Shown piece after piece: positions 35,111-47,221 of a stretch of 64,000 nt of DNA. The stretch comes from Epiperipatus broadwayi (lineage: Eukaryota > Onychophora > Udeonychophora > Euonychophora > Peripatidae), in assembly GCA_028023455.1 (NCBI GenBank), contig JAQFVV010006238.1, positions 2,486,572 to 2,550,571 of the forward strand. Direction: 5' to 3'. A model generated the notes under the pieces. It saw nothing but the letters and a program-made list of their open reading frames with translations. It was not told where the DNA came from and did no database searches. Made by a program: the position numbers and the translations under genes. Position 1 is the stretch's first letter; every line of letters begins with the position of its first letter.

Positions 35111-36574
35111 TCTGATATTATACTAATTGTTGTATTTTATATTTGACTATAAGCTAGAGGTAACTCATAAACTACTAACCCTATGACTTTTTATTATCAT
35201 TATTCTTGTGTCATCTAGTGTAAACTTTGGTAATCAATAGATGCCCGATTATAATGCTTAATAAATTCTTTTCCAGTTCCATCATAAGTAAATATTCTCA
35301 GACTAGTTGCTAGCTTGTAGCTTTCATCATTGAGAAACTTTTTGGTTTTTTTTTAGTCCATACATTACTAAAGCTTATAATAGATATCGTAAGAAAAGGG
35401 AGAATAAAAATTTTTACTAAAAAATAACAGTGTATAAGCTGGTGATAAACTTTTATGTTATTTGGTCATATGATTTAGTCAGATTTGTGTAGCAGGGCAG
35501 TTTAATCATTTTTTCTAGTACTTTCACCATTTGTTTAGGTCTGATTGTTTTTTAATAGGATTTTTTCATAATACTATTTTTTTAGGGAAACTTTTGTCAA
35601 TGTGATTCTACTGATTTATATACAATTTCAACTAAGGACTTTCAGTTTGCCAAGCCTCTTTGTCAAAGTTGAAAGCTTTGCCTACTTCCTTTATACTCTT
35701 ATACAATAAATAATAAAAATTGGAATCAGAATTATCATGCATGTAGTTAAATGACAGAAGTGTTTTTCACAAACATAGGCCCAATGTCTCAATTTGAGCA
35801 GGTTGTTGACTAATAGTATTAGAGATTCATGGCAAAAGAGTCTTAAATTGCCCGAAATGACTGGAAAAAATATTATAAAATAAAATAAAGGAGAAGCCCA
35901 TAGAGAATTAGACAGAAAAGCTGTTTATACAAGAAACAGTATTTTACTTTTGATGGACCAATAGGCAAAAACGCTTGCTTTTGTTGAACCAATATTTCAT
36001 CCTACAAGGCAAAAAGAAATACTTTTTGATCTGGCATGCTTATCCTCTTGATCGGTCACTGCTTACTAATTATTTGCAGTTAATTCTTATAGTAACCTCA
36101 CCATTAACAATCACAGGACCTCCCTAACTAGCCTAGATTCAGTGCATAATGTATTGACTTTTTTAATCGTATTAATTCTTGCTTCATATCAATTCTCCAG
36201 TCTTGATAAAAATATTTTAGGATTTTTTATTTATATCTCAATAGTTAATAACTAATTTAATTACTGTTTGAAATCTCTAATCTTTATTAAAATGTAAATT
36301 TTGTAGTAATTTTAGTGCATTTTTTTTTAAGTGAATACATTTTGTAGAAATGAAAAAAAATATGGAGAGGATACTTTTTCGTTGTGAATAATGGCTTTCT
36401 AAAATTGTTTCCTGCATAGGGAGCACTATATGTTGTTTTTTTTTTTAAAAAACTAGATCTTTATTAAATTTTTTAGTAAAGATTTTTCAAAACATTTTGC
36501 AAGCTTTCAACTTTATTTGCTTTTAAAGGAAGATGGTCCTACATGGACTAATGCAATGGTCAAGTAGCAGGCTG
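35111..36574. other. Intronic; degenerate hairpin-family piece
   Basis: At about 35205-35340 there is a degenerate match to the X/A hairpin family (GTAATCAATAGATGCCCG, then CTCAGACTAGTTGCTAGC). The rest is AT-rich without recognised features. Confidence 0.45.
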
Positions 36575-36665
36575 TATCAAACTGCATAGGTCATAGCTTG
36601 TTAGGTATTCCAGTGCTCGACCTTTTTATGAACTGACAAGCAATAACCGTTCAATTACTTACTTA
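36575..36665 (+). mobile_element. SINE-like repeat family C, partial
   Basis: GTGCTCGACCTTTTTATGAACTGACAAGCAATAA matches the 3' part of the family; the head is weak. Confidence 0.5.
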
Positions 36666-38073
36666 TTATAACGACAATCGCGCTGTTAATGTTAAAATTA
36701 TGGTATATGTGAGAAAGCCATTTAACTTGTATTCTAAAAGCGTCAGCTTCAAATAAAACTTTTCTCTGTTTGCTTTTGTTCAAAGTTTTTCTCTTATTTT
36801 TCATAAGTATTGATTTTTTGAAAAAGAAATAACTATTTCTTTTTCCCTACAAAATTTGACCACTTTTTGAAAAATATTTTGTTCAGCAAATTTCAGAGGT
36901 CTTTGACCCCATTGTGGGTAGCTAATTTAAAGTCTGATTTTTTTCAAGGTGATTTGTTTTTGTATAATGCAATCAATTTTTATTTTTTCTGTGTTTGATT
37001 TTAGATTTTTTTTTTTTTTTTTAAATCTCTATATCATATATGATTCATCTAAATGATATAAGTGATATCACTATTTTATAATGCCATCCTAAGCATCAGA
37101 ACTTAAATGTATGATGTAATTAATATGAGATGCTAGAATAAATTATGCTAAGCAAATAACATGGTGATCTTCTATTATCACTTATTTGCATATCCTGGTT
37201 TTTATAATCCTTAGCATTGGGAATTAGTATGTGCTCATAAATAGTAATTGCAAAACAGTTTCTTTAATTCTAGTAAAATATAAACTCTATTAATACATTA
37301 GGGTCTGCAACAAATGTTAACTAAGCTAAACAGAAAACTGGCAAAAGAAGAATAACACACTTTTTCAGGCATGCTAACATACACATATAAAATTAATACA
37401 TAATAGATTATAACAAGGATTATATGTGTAATAATTAATGGTAGTACATTTCAATGAAAGAATCAAACAGCAGGCACCTTACTTTCTTTATATTGATCTT
37501 ACATTAGATGGGGGAAATACTTATATACCTTACAATGTCTTGTGAAAAAGCAATATTCATAGTGATACAGCATTGCAATAAATTGTTTTTATTTATTAGT
37601 AAAATATATGCTATCAAGCTGGTTATTTTTAATTTATAACATCCTCTTATTATATAATCCATTATGTCATTACTATCCACAATAGTATGAAATTCCAGAC
37701 CACACTAAATAATTTCTTGGATAAGAAATTGATTTTCTTGATCTGGAATTTACTTGTACCTGATGCTACTCTGGGCTGGTTTTTTTGATGAATGGCTTCT
37801 TTATCTCTGCTGCATTTGTTTCTGCTTGTATATTATTATTATCTCCATCTCTAAGATTAGATCCTTTAATAAATAAATAAATAATCAATCAAACAAGATA
37901 AATAAATCATATTGGATATTTGACCATGCTATTAGCTTCAGTCTATATTTAAATATACAAACCATATTTAATTCAGAGAGCAATCTTCATTTATCAGATA
38001 ATCTAGAGGTTTAAAATATCTGAATCTTTATACTCATAGTAATAGTTTCATATATATACTATACACATATAAA
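36666..38073. other. Intronic, nothing recognised
   Basis: AT-rich with homopolymer runs. No gene. Confidence 0.35.
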
Positions 38074-38525
38074 AACAGGCAAAACTCTCCATACAGTAGC
38101 GCCACTCAGTGCCAACCAGAGTAATCAATGGATGCCAGAAGGCTTGTGCATAAAATCCCCATCTAGTACCTACTCCTCCAATATCCCCAGACTAGTTTCT
38201 GGCTTGTGGCCTTCATCAGTGAGGAGCTTTGGATCTGAGAGCTCTGCACCTAGATCTTAGGATCTAGTGCAAACCTCTAGCAAACTATGAGAATAAAATT
38301 GGGAAAAACACTATTTTCAATCTAAGCTCAATAGCTTATATAGTCATATGGGTCTGAACTTAGTTCAGTACCCATACATTTTAGTGTCTTTGGCTTTTTA
38401 ACAACCATAGCCACTACTATCCTATTAGGCAGGATTGGTGTTAAACCACTAAACATCACATGATCACCATTTCTTATGCTAGCACATAACTGTTATTAAA
38501 TCAGCGAAACTCTTCATACAGTATA
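38074..38525 (+). mobile_element. Hairpin repeat family X/A, long copy
   Basis: The best copy of an abundant family. Left end: AACAGGCAAAACTCTCCATA, then GCCACTCAGTGCCAACCAG, AGTAATCAATGGATGCCAGA, a body with CCCCAGACTAGTTTCTGGC and GGCCTTCATCAGTGAGGAGC, and GGCAGGATTGGTGTTAAACC. Then follows segment X (CATCACATGATCACCATTTC), and directly after it the 'GCGAAACTCTTCATACAG' end again in the same orientation. The final X plus arm may belong to a second, truncated copy. No open reading frame is present. Confidence 0.82.
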
Positions 38526-39120
38526 CGTATTCAATATTAAAATATTATTTAAGATTACAATTGTGATGAGTTTATTTATTATGTAAGATATATATCTGTT
38601 CTATAAACTTAATATCAGTTATTTAGAAATCAATTTACATTAAAATAATTCTAAATAAAAAGATCTACAATATGGTAAGATGTGATCAATTTTCTTACTG
38701 TAAAAAGTTATTGAACATGATAGCTAGAGAGTAGTTGAATTATTATTTAATATAGACTTGATAAATTTCACATGACATTATATTTATATATCATAAATAT
38801 GTTTCATCTATTTAGTCTAATCATTGAAAATTAATTTCTGGCTTTTAATCATGGCAAGTGATTTTCATGTTTTACATAGCAAAATTTTCACTTTTTAAAT
38901 ATGAATGTTTCCGACTGGGGATAAAATGTATAATGAGGTAATCATCAGGGAAGCTATATCTGCCACTTCTATTCTAGAAAATTACAGGTTTATGTATATA
39001 TATATATGAAATCCCACGTCATATGGAAAATTGCATAATGTATGTATTTAAATATCTTGCCTAAATGCATATTGATGAACTAGGCTTCATTATATTATTT
39101 GTTTATTTTACACGTTGTGG
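38526..39120. other. Intronic, nothing recognised
   Basis: AT-rich gap. Confidence 0.35.
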
Positions 39121-39260
39121 TTTGCACAGTGTAGAGTGCTTGATTTTGGATTTCAAATGCGTGAATTGCACTTGAAGAGTGGTTGACTCTAAAGCTTTGT
39201 CAGTTTCAATGCTCATATTTTTTATGAACTGCCAAGCAATAAACCACTCAATCACCTTCA
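39121..39260 (+). mobile_element. SINE-like repeat family C, copy
   Basis: CACAGTGTAGAGTGCTTGATTTTGGATTTCAAATGCGTGAATTGCAC forms a tRNA-like head (only partly matching A and B boxes). TTTTTTATGAACTGCCAAGCAATAAA ends it, as in the copies at 36575 and 40896. Confidence 0.6.
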
Positions 39261-39602
39261 ATATGATGATAGATTTAAGAATTCAAAATTCATCAATCAC
39301 ATTTCAACTCTTTCACTTTTAGGCTTGAATTTCATTTGAACTCCTGATCAACAAGAGGTTTAATTATTTTTCCAAGATACTATGATGAAGTGTTAATGTT
39401 TGATAAATTTGACATTGCCTGTCATTGTTTGCCATCCTTTTAGTGAAATTTATTTTACCATCTCAAAATGCAGTTACACTATACATTTTAATTAACTCTA
39501 TCATCAAACTGTAACCATAAACAAGTATACAAATAATCAAAATGAAAACATTTGCCATATGATAACTAATAAAAGTTAGCAATACTTGACTGTTTTAAAT
39601 GT
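39261..39602. other. Intronic, nothing recognised
   Basis: AT-rich gap up to the LINE-A 3' end. Confidence 0.35.
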
Positions 39603-40633
39603 GATGTGATATGATGAACTGTGACTTCTTCTTAAACGGACACAGGAATCTCTCAGTAACTATTCCCAGAGAAACCTGTTAGCCACTTTACCTTTCCTTT
39701 TCATTCCCCACCCTAAGTTTTCCCATAATCTGCTCCATCGCATTTCCACAACATAGTCTTTGTCAACTCTATGGCCTTTAAATCTAAACCCCCCTTATCT
39801 TTTCCCAAACCCAGCATAAAAACCAATAATCTACTTTTTGTATAATCACTTTATTCCATAACTTTATTATTTGTACCCTTTCTGCTTTCAAGCATTTACA
39901 TTCAATTAGCAGATGCCTAATATTTTTTAAGCCTTCCTTACACAATTTGCAGACTAAATCACCCACATTTTTCCATTTTTGTGTATATTCTCTTGTTGCT
40001 AAAGATCCCATTCGAGTCTTAAACAATAAACTACTTTACTTGCTATTATCATAAATTAATTCACACCCAATGTTCTGTTTACTTCTATATATTTAAACTT
40101 TTTACTCTCCATACTAGTTCTCCATCTCTCCAATTCCCTATTCTTTATTAATGCATCTATTCTTTTATCACATTCCTTACCACTATAACCCTCAAAAATT
40201 CTCTTAACACAATCATCCCACCTTTTGTACAAGTATACTGATATAAATTATTTATCCAAATCTTTTGCATACCACATTATCTTTCTCACCTACCTTGTTG
40301 CCTGCCCTTTACTCATAACCCAATTAAATACTATTTTGGCTATTCTTGTTTTATCCATAAACTGCAATATACCAAATATTTTGGATTTTACTTTTTGCAT
40401 CTTTTATAAAAACTTGACCATCCCATTTCTCCTTGAATTGCCTCCTTTGCTGTCCACACATCTGCATCTAATGCGTGTCTTCCTAATTCCATTTGTACTT
40501 TTTCTAAGTAATCTAATACCCCTTTACTAACACCTAACGCATCATTACCATATGTTAAACCTGCTACTGCAACTCCTTCCATACAATTCTAGCTACATCA
40601 TATTTATTATATGAAAACACTGTTAATTTTAGG
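39603..40633 (-). mobile_element. 5'-truncated copy of LINE-A (C-terminal half of ORF2)
   Basis: The minus strand matches the full LINE from about 50687 to 51722, ending in ATATCACATCACAT. An open part at 40388-40582 (MEGVAVAGLTYGNDAL) runs through the site where the full-length copy is frameshifted near 50830. Another, at 39784-40026, carries CKLCKEGLKNIRHLLIEC. Truncation at 40633 is followed by a G-rich run (GGCGGGGGAGGGGGG) that is not part of the LINE. Confidence 0.92.
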
Positions 40634-40895
40634 CGGGGGAGGGGGGTCTGTTGCGCACCCAACGGGCAGAATTTTAATTTTAACATGTAATTGTTGAACA
40701 AATAAAAAAAATTGTATTAAAGTTAATCTTTTTAAGATTGCAATTCGTAATTAAGTCTTAAAAGATTATGACTTCTTAAATATTATATTTTCTAGACTTT
40801 TCTCTCATTGTTTTTCTACTTTTATGGGTTGTTGCAAATATGTTTTTTTTTTCATTTCTTCCAAATGATTAAATTTTTTGTACATGTTTTAATAC
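40634..40895. other. Intronic, G-rich start, otherwise nothing
   Basis: Begins with a short G-run and GTCTGTTGCGCACCCAACG, which stands out from the AT-rich background. No family assigned. Confidence 0.35.
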
Positions 40896-40995
40896 AGTGG
40901 CAGAATGGCAAACTCTAGAGTTCAAAGTCCATGAATCATGACCCAGCTTTATTACTTCCGGGGCTTGAACTTTTTATGAACTTTAGTAATAAATC
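40896..40995 (+). mobile_element. SINE-like repeat family C, copy
   Basis: CAGTGGCAGAATGGCAAACTC head, AGTCCATGAATCATGACCC middle (B-box region degenerate), CTTGAACTTTTTATGAACTT end and 'AGTAATAAA'. Confidence 0.65.
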
Positions 40996-42450
40996 ATTTG
41001 ATAATTATTTATTTTTAATGATTATTTTGAAGATTGAATAATTCTAAATGTTGAATTACATATTCTGTAAATATAATTTTTAATTCTTTATTTGAATAAG
41101 ATAATTCTTATTCATGATGGGGCTATTCAAAATTATAGTATTGGGAGTATGAAAAATCGATATAATAAATTCCTTATTTTTGAAATTACTGTTTTTTTAT
41201 TTTTAATTATTACATTTTAATTATTTCGAAGATATTGTTATAATTTAAAAATAACTTATTTTCAAATTACAAAGAGAATGTCTATTTGAAACAGTCATAA
41301 CGTGAAAGTTGAATAGTTAGATAGTGGAATACTGTACTATAAACTAGCAATATTATTTAATCAATAACGGTAGTTTAATATTATTTGATATGCCAACAAT
41401 TTAATAAAAAATAAATCTATAATAAAAATAAGTTGCCGTTTTCCTCAAATTAATTATATATAGTAATTTAATGATAATTTATTAAGTTAAAAATCCAGCA
41501 TATATTTTTTTACTTTTCCCATTGATAATACTAATTAAAAGTATGGCTAAAATTCAAGATTGATATCACAAAAGTTAAATATAACCATGAGTTAATCTTC
41601 TTAGAGTCTGATATCTTCTTTACCAGTAATAAAATCAGCATTATAATATATCATATTTTTTTTATAATCAGCACATTATGGTGATCTAAGACTTGCCCTC
41701 TAGCTGAGAATAGCTAAATACCTATTTACAGACTTTATTAGTTAGTGAACTTGATTGGATATAGGCTGCCTATCTGAAAGAAAACTTCTCAGACTGTTAT
41801 GTATTGAATAAGTATCAACCCTCACCTGGCTCTGATTCAAACACAGGTCATGGACATGGTAGATTCATGCATTAATCATTATATCATGAGGTATGGATGG
41901 TTGATTTTAGGCTTTTGATTGAAAGTATAGTTTAAAGAATTCCAAATTATCAACTTATAACCAAACAATTAGATATGCATTAAATGAGAGCTTGATTTCT
42001 TACATTAAGGATTTGAGGAAAACTGTACCATGCTTTAAATATTTAAGTATTTGTACACTATGACAAATATTGTTTCACGAAAACTTGCATGTATCTGAAA
42101 TAATAATAAAAATAGTTAGTAATATATGAGTAGAATGTAATGAATGATGGTACTTTATTAGTATACTTGTGGCAACATGTATTAGATTTACTACTGCCTG
42201 TTCGCATTCCTATCAATCCACTGATAACTTTGTAATCATATGATATTACCAAAATGACTGTGACACACATTTTTTTAGCCACAAAAACAAAACAAAAAAA
42301 AGACATGTATACTGCATTTTGTCAAGATATACAAAGTTATTGGGAGATTGATAGTAATGCAAACAAGCAGTAGTAGGTCTAATACATGTCATTACAGGTA
42401 TACTAATAAAAAAAAAAAAAAATGACCACTACACAAAAAATACAAAAAAT
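40996..42450. other. Intronic, nothing recognised
   Basis: AT-rich with several A/T runs. Short open frames are not family members. Confidence 0.35.
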
Positions 42451-42837
42451 GAAATTTGCCACCGCAGCTATAGTAATAATAAAAAAAATACAAAAAGCAA
42501 AGAATTATTCAGGCTTTTTGAATGAAATTTGTCACTGCAGCTATAGTAATAATAGTAAAAAATTACAAAAAGGCAAAGAATTATTGGGGCTTTTTGAACG
42601 AAATTTGTCACCGCAGCTATAGTAATAATATAAAAAAAAAATACAAAAACCAAAGAAATATTGGGGTTTTCAAACGAAATTTGTCATCTTAGCTATAATA
42701 ATAATAATAATGAAAAAATACAAAAACCAAAGAAATATTGGGGGTTTTTGAATCAAATTTGTCACCACAGCTATACTAATAATAATAAAAAATGGCCATG
42801 ACATAAAAAAATCAAAAAAGCAAATAAATATTGGGTT
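42451..42837. repeat. Minisatellite, unit about 76 bp, five units
   Basis: Units start at about 42451, 42524, 42600, 42676 and 42754 with GAAATTTGTCACCGCAGC-type sequence, each followed by AT-rich AATAATAA...ACAAAAAGCAAAGAA and ATTGGGGCTTTTTGAA. Spacings are 73, 76, 76 and 78 bp. The inner AAT/A runs vary in length. The units diverge from each other, unlike CRISPR repeats and spacers. Confidence 0.93.
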
Positions 42838-43369
42838 AAGCAATAAGTATATATATATATGTAATACAAATAAAATGTTTGTTAATTAAAAAACTATTGT
42901 AGTAATAAAAATAATAAATATATATATATATATAATGGTAATTAACATTAAAATTTGGGATTCATGGGATTTGAGTTGATGATGTTTGCTTCCGCTATGT
43001 TTTTAGAATTTAATGGCAATTAAGGAGGGTTAAGGATTTCAGCAGATTGGAAGGGGGTGTATAATAGTCAATTACCGTTATATTTATTATTTTTATTGTT
43101 ATGCACGTATATATTATAAGAATTTTAACTTTTTGGATTTTAGATTTACAGAATATACTTAATATTCTGAATGCAACATTTAAAGACTTTGGTTTAATAA
43201 TTATTGATAATAATAATAAAAATAACTCAAGTTCTCTGTCAGCCACTGATGGAAAAAAAATCTTTGGATTTTAGCTTCGATGGATTATTAACTTAAAAAT
43301 ATAAGATGATGTAGTTTACCACAGACTAATATGCTATTGCTGTTTTTAACAAGATGAAAGATAAAGTAT
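42838..43369. other. Intronic, (TA)n tracts
   Basis: Contains short TA repeats near 42850 and 42918-42932. Nothing else recognised. Confidence 0.4.
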
Positions 43370-43780
43370 TTTATCACAATGGTTACAATTAAATTAGCTA
43401 TATAGAGAGCTATTGTTTTATCTAATTTATTGTATGGAAGTAAGACTTGGACATTATCATTGTACACTATAAAAGGATTAGAAAAAAGCTATTTAGGAAT
43501 GCCCTTCTCCCCCCAAATATAATGGCAAGATTATTAGATCAATTAGTATGGTCTTTAACTTACTGGTTATGATGCTATAGAGTTTACTATTGTAAAATCA
43601 TATTTTTGTTGGATTGGAAATCTTAAGTTAATGAATAAGTCTTCCTAAAAAGATGTTTTACAGTGAACTTAAGCATGGTATTCATAATAGATGCAGATCC
43701 TGTTTACATTATGAAGATTACCTAGAGCTGTTCTAAAGAAGTGCTGTGTGAATTGATTTCATTGGGAAAATATGTGGAGA
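43370..43780 (+). pseudogene. LINE RT C-terminal remnant
   Basis: A piece near 43390-43460 reads IKLAI then AIVLSNLLYGSKTWTLS, matching the 'L.YGSETWTLT' motif downstream of RTE-like LINE reverse transcriptases. Stops follow. The family is probably that of 23085-25595. Confidence 0.55.
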
Positions 43781-44229
43781 GCTACAATTATATATGCTGT
43801 TGAAATATTTCAGAAAGAAAAAGTTTTCTTCAGAAGTTAAAAGACAATATTACAAAATATTAAATACACAGAATAATAAACTGATGGATTCTATATATAG
43901 ACATATTTTTGATTCACATATTGATAAGTAAAGTCATTGAAAAATTTATTTCTAGTGTAGTATTTTTTATTATCTTTCTATCCTTTTTTTCTCTTTTTGA
44001 TTTGCATTGGCTATAATCATTTATGAAAGATTATTTATCTATGATATTAATTTTATTGTTCATTTAAAGTCTACATCTAAGGTTAATTGAAATGTAATAT
44101 TGTTTAATATAACAAAGAATCATTTATGTATCTGACATATGGTGATTGGGTCATGAAAAAGTGCTTGCCATTCGAAGAAATAAATGTCATGGTCATCCAG
44201 AAGAGATTCGTTCATGTAAATACATTTTC
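43781..44229. other. Intronic, nothing recognised
   Basis: AT-rich gap. Confidence 0.35.
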
Positions 44230-44390
44230 ACAGAGGCAAAACTCTCCATACAATAAATAGCACCACTCAGTGCAATCCAGAGTAATCAATGGATGCACTG
44301 AATGATGTTACTGTATGGAGTTTTGCCTCTGTGAAAAACAGCTTGTGTAAGCATAAAGAATGATGATCATGTGATGTTTGATGGGTAAAT
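44230..44390. mobile_element. Hairpin repeat family X/A, short hairpin with reversed X
   Basis: Inverted arms AGAGGCAAAACTCTCCATAC (left) and CTGTATGGAGTTTTGCCTCT (right, near 44312-44331) enclose CAGAGTAATCAATGGATGC. Immediately after the right arm, the complement of segment X (GATGATCATGTGATGTTTGATGG) follows near 44360-44384. It mirrors the order at 10186-10340. Confidence 0.78.
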
Positions 44391-44454
44391 GCATTTTACA
44401 AGTTATAAGCATTCCTTTTTTTTTGTCAATAGCATTATCCATACATTTTAAATA

Positions 44455-45403
44455 CACCTGGGTCTGTTTTTATGCGGATTTATTTAATGCGACTTTGAAG
44501 TTACACAGTTCACATTTCTCCGGAAGTCGAACTCCGATAATGCGCTATTACTTTAAATAATAAATTTTGCGCACTTACATCATATTGAAAGTAATAGCAC
44601 ATTATTGGAATTCGACTTTTATTTTAGTAATTTTAATATTTTCAGTGCTCTATAATAGTAAGATTTTATGCAATAATGAAATTAAAATTATGATTTCCAC
44701 ATTTTATGTATACACACATTAAATTTTACAAGATTATAATGTAAATTTGTTCAAACATTGTGCGTGTTCATTTTGCATTTTAAATCACAATCTGTGTTTG
44801 CTTTTTAAAAAAGAACGTAATCAATTATTAATCATTTAGTGTCTACAAGTTTATTTTTAAAAGGTGAGTAATAGCAGTGGGCACAATTAAAATTGAAAAT
44901 TAAAAAATTAAAGACAAAAATAAGAATTTAATTTTTAGTTGTTAGATTAATTACTAATTACGTTGTCACCAGAAAACCATTAACACAACATGAGAGTGAC
45001 ATTGGCGCTAGTTGTATTTCATCTTGTGAAGAAACTGATTTTTTACCAGTTTGCAAATGAACCTGTTTATCGGAAAATAGCCATAATAATTAAAACGTAT
45101 AAAAAAATGTAAATTACTGTAAATTATGCATAAAAATTTATTGTTTTGAATAAAATTAAATATTATAGTTAAAAAAAGTTTGTCTTGTATCAATTTTTTC
45201 AAATTTGAAATTTTTTATTAGTCATATTTTATTTCCTTATTTTTTTTTGCGCAAATTTTAAAGTAATTTTACATTGGTGCTTTGCTTTCACGCGACTTTT
45301 GAAAAATCACAGTCCATATCCCCCCTTTTTCAAAGTAAGTTACGTCTATTTTTGCGTATGTTTTCTGAGGAACCTATCTATCGCGTAAAACGAGACCTAG
45401 GTG
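44455..45403. mobile_element. TA-flanked non-autonomous DNA transposon (949 bp), copy 1
   Basis: Left end CACCTGGGTCTGTTTTTATG; right end, complemented, CACCTAGGTCTCGTTTTACG. TA lies directly outside on both sides (44453-44454, 45404-45405), as in the Tc1/mariner/pogo superfamily. It includes a nested hairpin (44519-44625; arms AAGTCGAACTCCGATAATGC and complement). There is no transposase. The element starting at 63179 shares its left end, nested hairpin and following several hundred bases, so this is probably an internal deletion of that larger form. Confidence 0.85.
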
Positions 45404-45467
45404 TATAAGAATGAGCATTGATTGCAATATATATAGATATATTAATTCTAATATTTTCATGAATAAA

Positions 45468-45681
45468 TGAATTCATAATATTATTTCCGGGAGCTCCCGT
45501 ATAATAAAAATGTATTAGCTGACATTTCAGTACAATAACAAGTACTTTCCTCAGTGCTTCTTCTTTCTCAAAAAGGAAGAAATTCTGAGAAAAGTATTTG
45601 TTATTGTACTGAAATGTCAGCTATTTTGCTATTATGTTTTTATTACATGGAAGTTTCTAGAAATAATACTGTGAATTCATA
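45468..45681. mobile_element. Foldback element (about 214 bp)
   Basis: Outer arms begin ATGAATTCATAATATTATTT (left) and end AAATAATACTGTGAATTCAT (right). Inner arms are longer and nearly perfect: AGCTGACATTTCAGTACAAT at 45528 and its complement at about 45602-45622. The loop includes CTCAGTGCTTCTTCTTTCTC. No coding sequence. It looks like a MITE; the target duplication is not clear because the flanks are AT-rich. Confidence 0.75.
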
Positions 45682-46836
45682 TATATATAATGTCATGTGA
45701 AATTTGCCCAGTTTATTTTAAACAATGATTGAACTGCTAATGTGTTATCATTAACATTCGTGAATCTTGGGGATATGACATAATGATGTTTATTTCCACT
45801 AAATTTGAATTTGAATAGTTTTCTGTTAAAGAAGGTTAAGAAATTGACTGATATTACTTTGTCATAATTCATTATTTTTATTACAATAATTATTCTATAA
45901 TCAGTGTGCATGTAGTGTCAATATCTTTTGGTTTTTCTTTTTGAATTTTGTAGACAGGGTTTGTTCGTCTAGATTTAAGAATTTAAATTTATAGCAAAAC
46001 ATGCCAAAATACTTTTTGAAACAACAGCTTACATATCAGTGTTAGCATTGCATATAATAATTATTATCTGGGATATTGTCTTATCAACAACAATTTGAGT
46101 ATCTAGAGTTGTCTGATATAAAATGTCTAATCAGACTCTGTTTGTTTGGGTTAAATTATGTATATATGTCAGAAATCAATGACAATGCATGATAATAGTG
46201 AAATATTTCATGGTTATGCAATTCTTTGTTCACTCTAACAATGTTGGCAGATCAAATTTCAAATACATTGGTATTAGTTCAGTAAGTTTTCACTGACATG
46301 CATGATTATGGAAGTGATTTTTTTAAAAAAAGCTTATTAAAAAGCATTGAAAATCAATTAAAATAAAAACAAATCTTAACTTTGTAAATGTTGCTTTTTT
46401 TATATAATGGATGAAATTTTAATTTCTCTTGATTGTAAAAGTTCCTTTTTTTAAAAAAAAAAATAAAAAATTCTTTCTAAACAGAATAATGTTGGAATTG
46501 AATTTTTATGTACATAAATTTTCTTTCAAATATTACATAGACTGTGACTTTGTTTTTATTCTCCATTTTAATATTAGAATAGGAAGAATTACAAAAAAGA
46601 TCCAGATAATAAAACATTAAAAGTAATATAAGTATGAATACTTTCAAAAAAGATCTAAATATTAAAAAATCTAAAATAATATATAGAAAAAATATTTTAT
46701 AATAAATGTTTTTATTTATTGGGCGCTAAAAATCTAAAAAATAATTATTACTGTGTGTGAAAGTATAATTAGTGGTTAAGAGTATTTGAAAGATTGAAAA
46801 TTGTGTTTTTTATTTGTTTTAAAGTTTTTTCAGTTT
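45682..46836. other. Intronic, nothing recognised
   Basis: AT-rich sequence before the LINE-A promoter monomers. No gene. Confidence 0.35.
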
Positions 46837-47221
46837 GTTATTTATATATATAGAAATTTTTTTAAAAAGTTATTATTTATTTTTTGTTTTGTTTTATTAT
46901 TTATATATTGTTATTTTATATATAGAATTATTATTATTTTTTTATTTTTAAAAAGTTATTTTGTTGATTAGTTTTTTGTAAATTTGTTATTAAAAGATTT
47001 ACTTTTAAGAAAAATATAACGTTCGAAAAACGTTATTTATATATAGAAATTTTTTAAAAAAGTTATTATTTATTTTTTGTTTTGTTTTATTTATATATTA
47101 TTATTTTATATATAGAATTATTATTATTTTTTTATTTTTAAAAGTTATTTTGTTGATTAGTTTTTTTGTAAATTTGTTATTAAAAGATTTACTTTTAAGA
47201 AAAATATAACGTTCGAAAAAC
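46837..47221 (+). promoter_or_regulatory. Two tandem 5' monomers of LINE-A
   Basis: Monomer 1 (46837-47031, 195 bp) and monomer 2 (47032-47221, 190 bp) are nearly identical. Each starts GTTATTTATATATA and ends with the only CG-bearing motif, ATATAACGTTCGAAAAACG. ORF1 begins 14 bases after the second. Their position directly upstream of ORF1 suggests a repeated internal promoter, as known for mouse L1 monomers; promoter function here is inference. Confidence 0.8.

Noticed and set aside
42451-42837. Regular repeats with spacer-like parts resembling a CRISPR array
   Set aside because: Units diverge across their whole length and the intervening parts are repeats too. The genome is eukaryotic; this is a minisatellite.
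46429-46620. 63-codon plus-strand frame before LINE-A
   Set aside because: Composition follows the AT-rich background, with no motif and no splice signals linking it to the gene.
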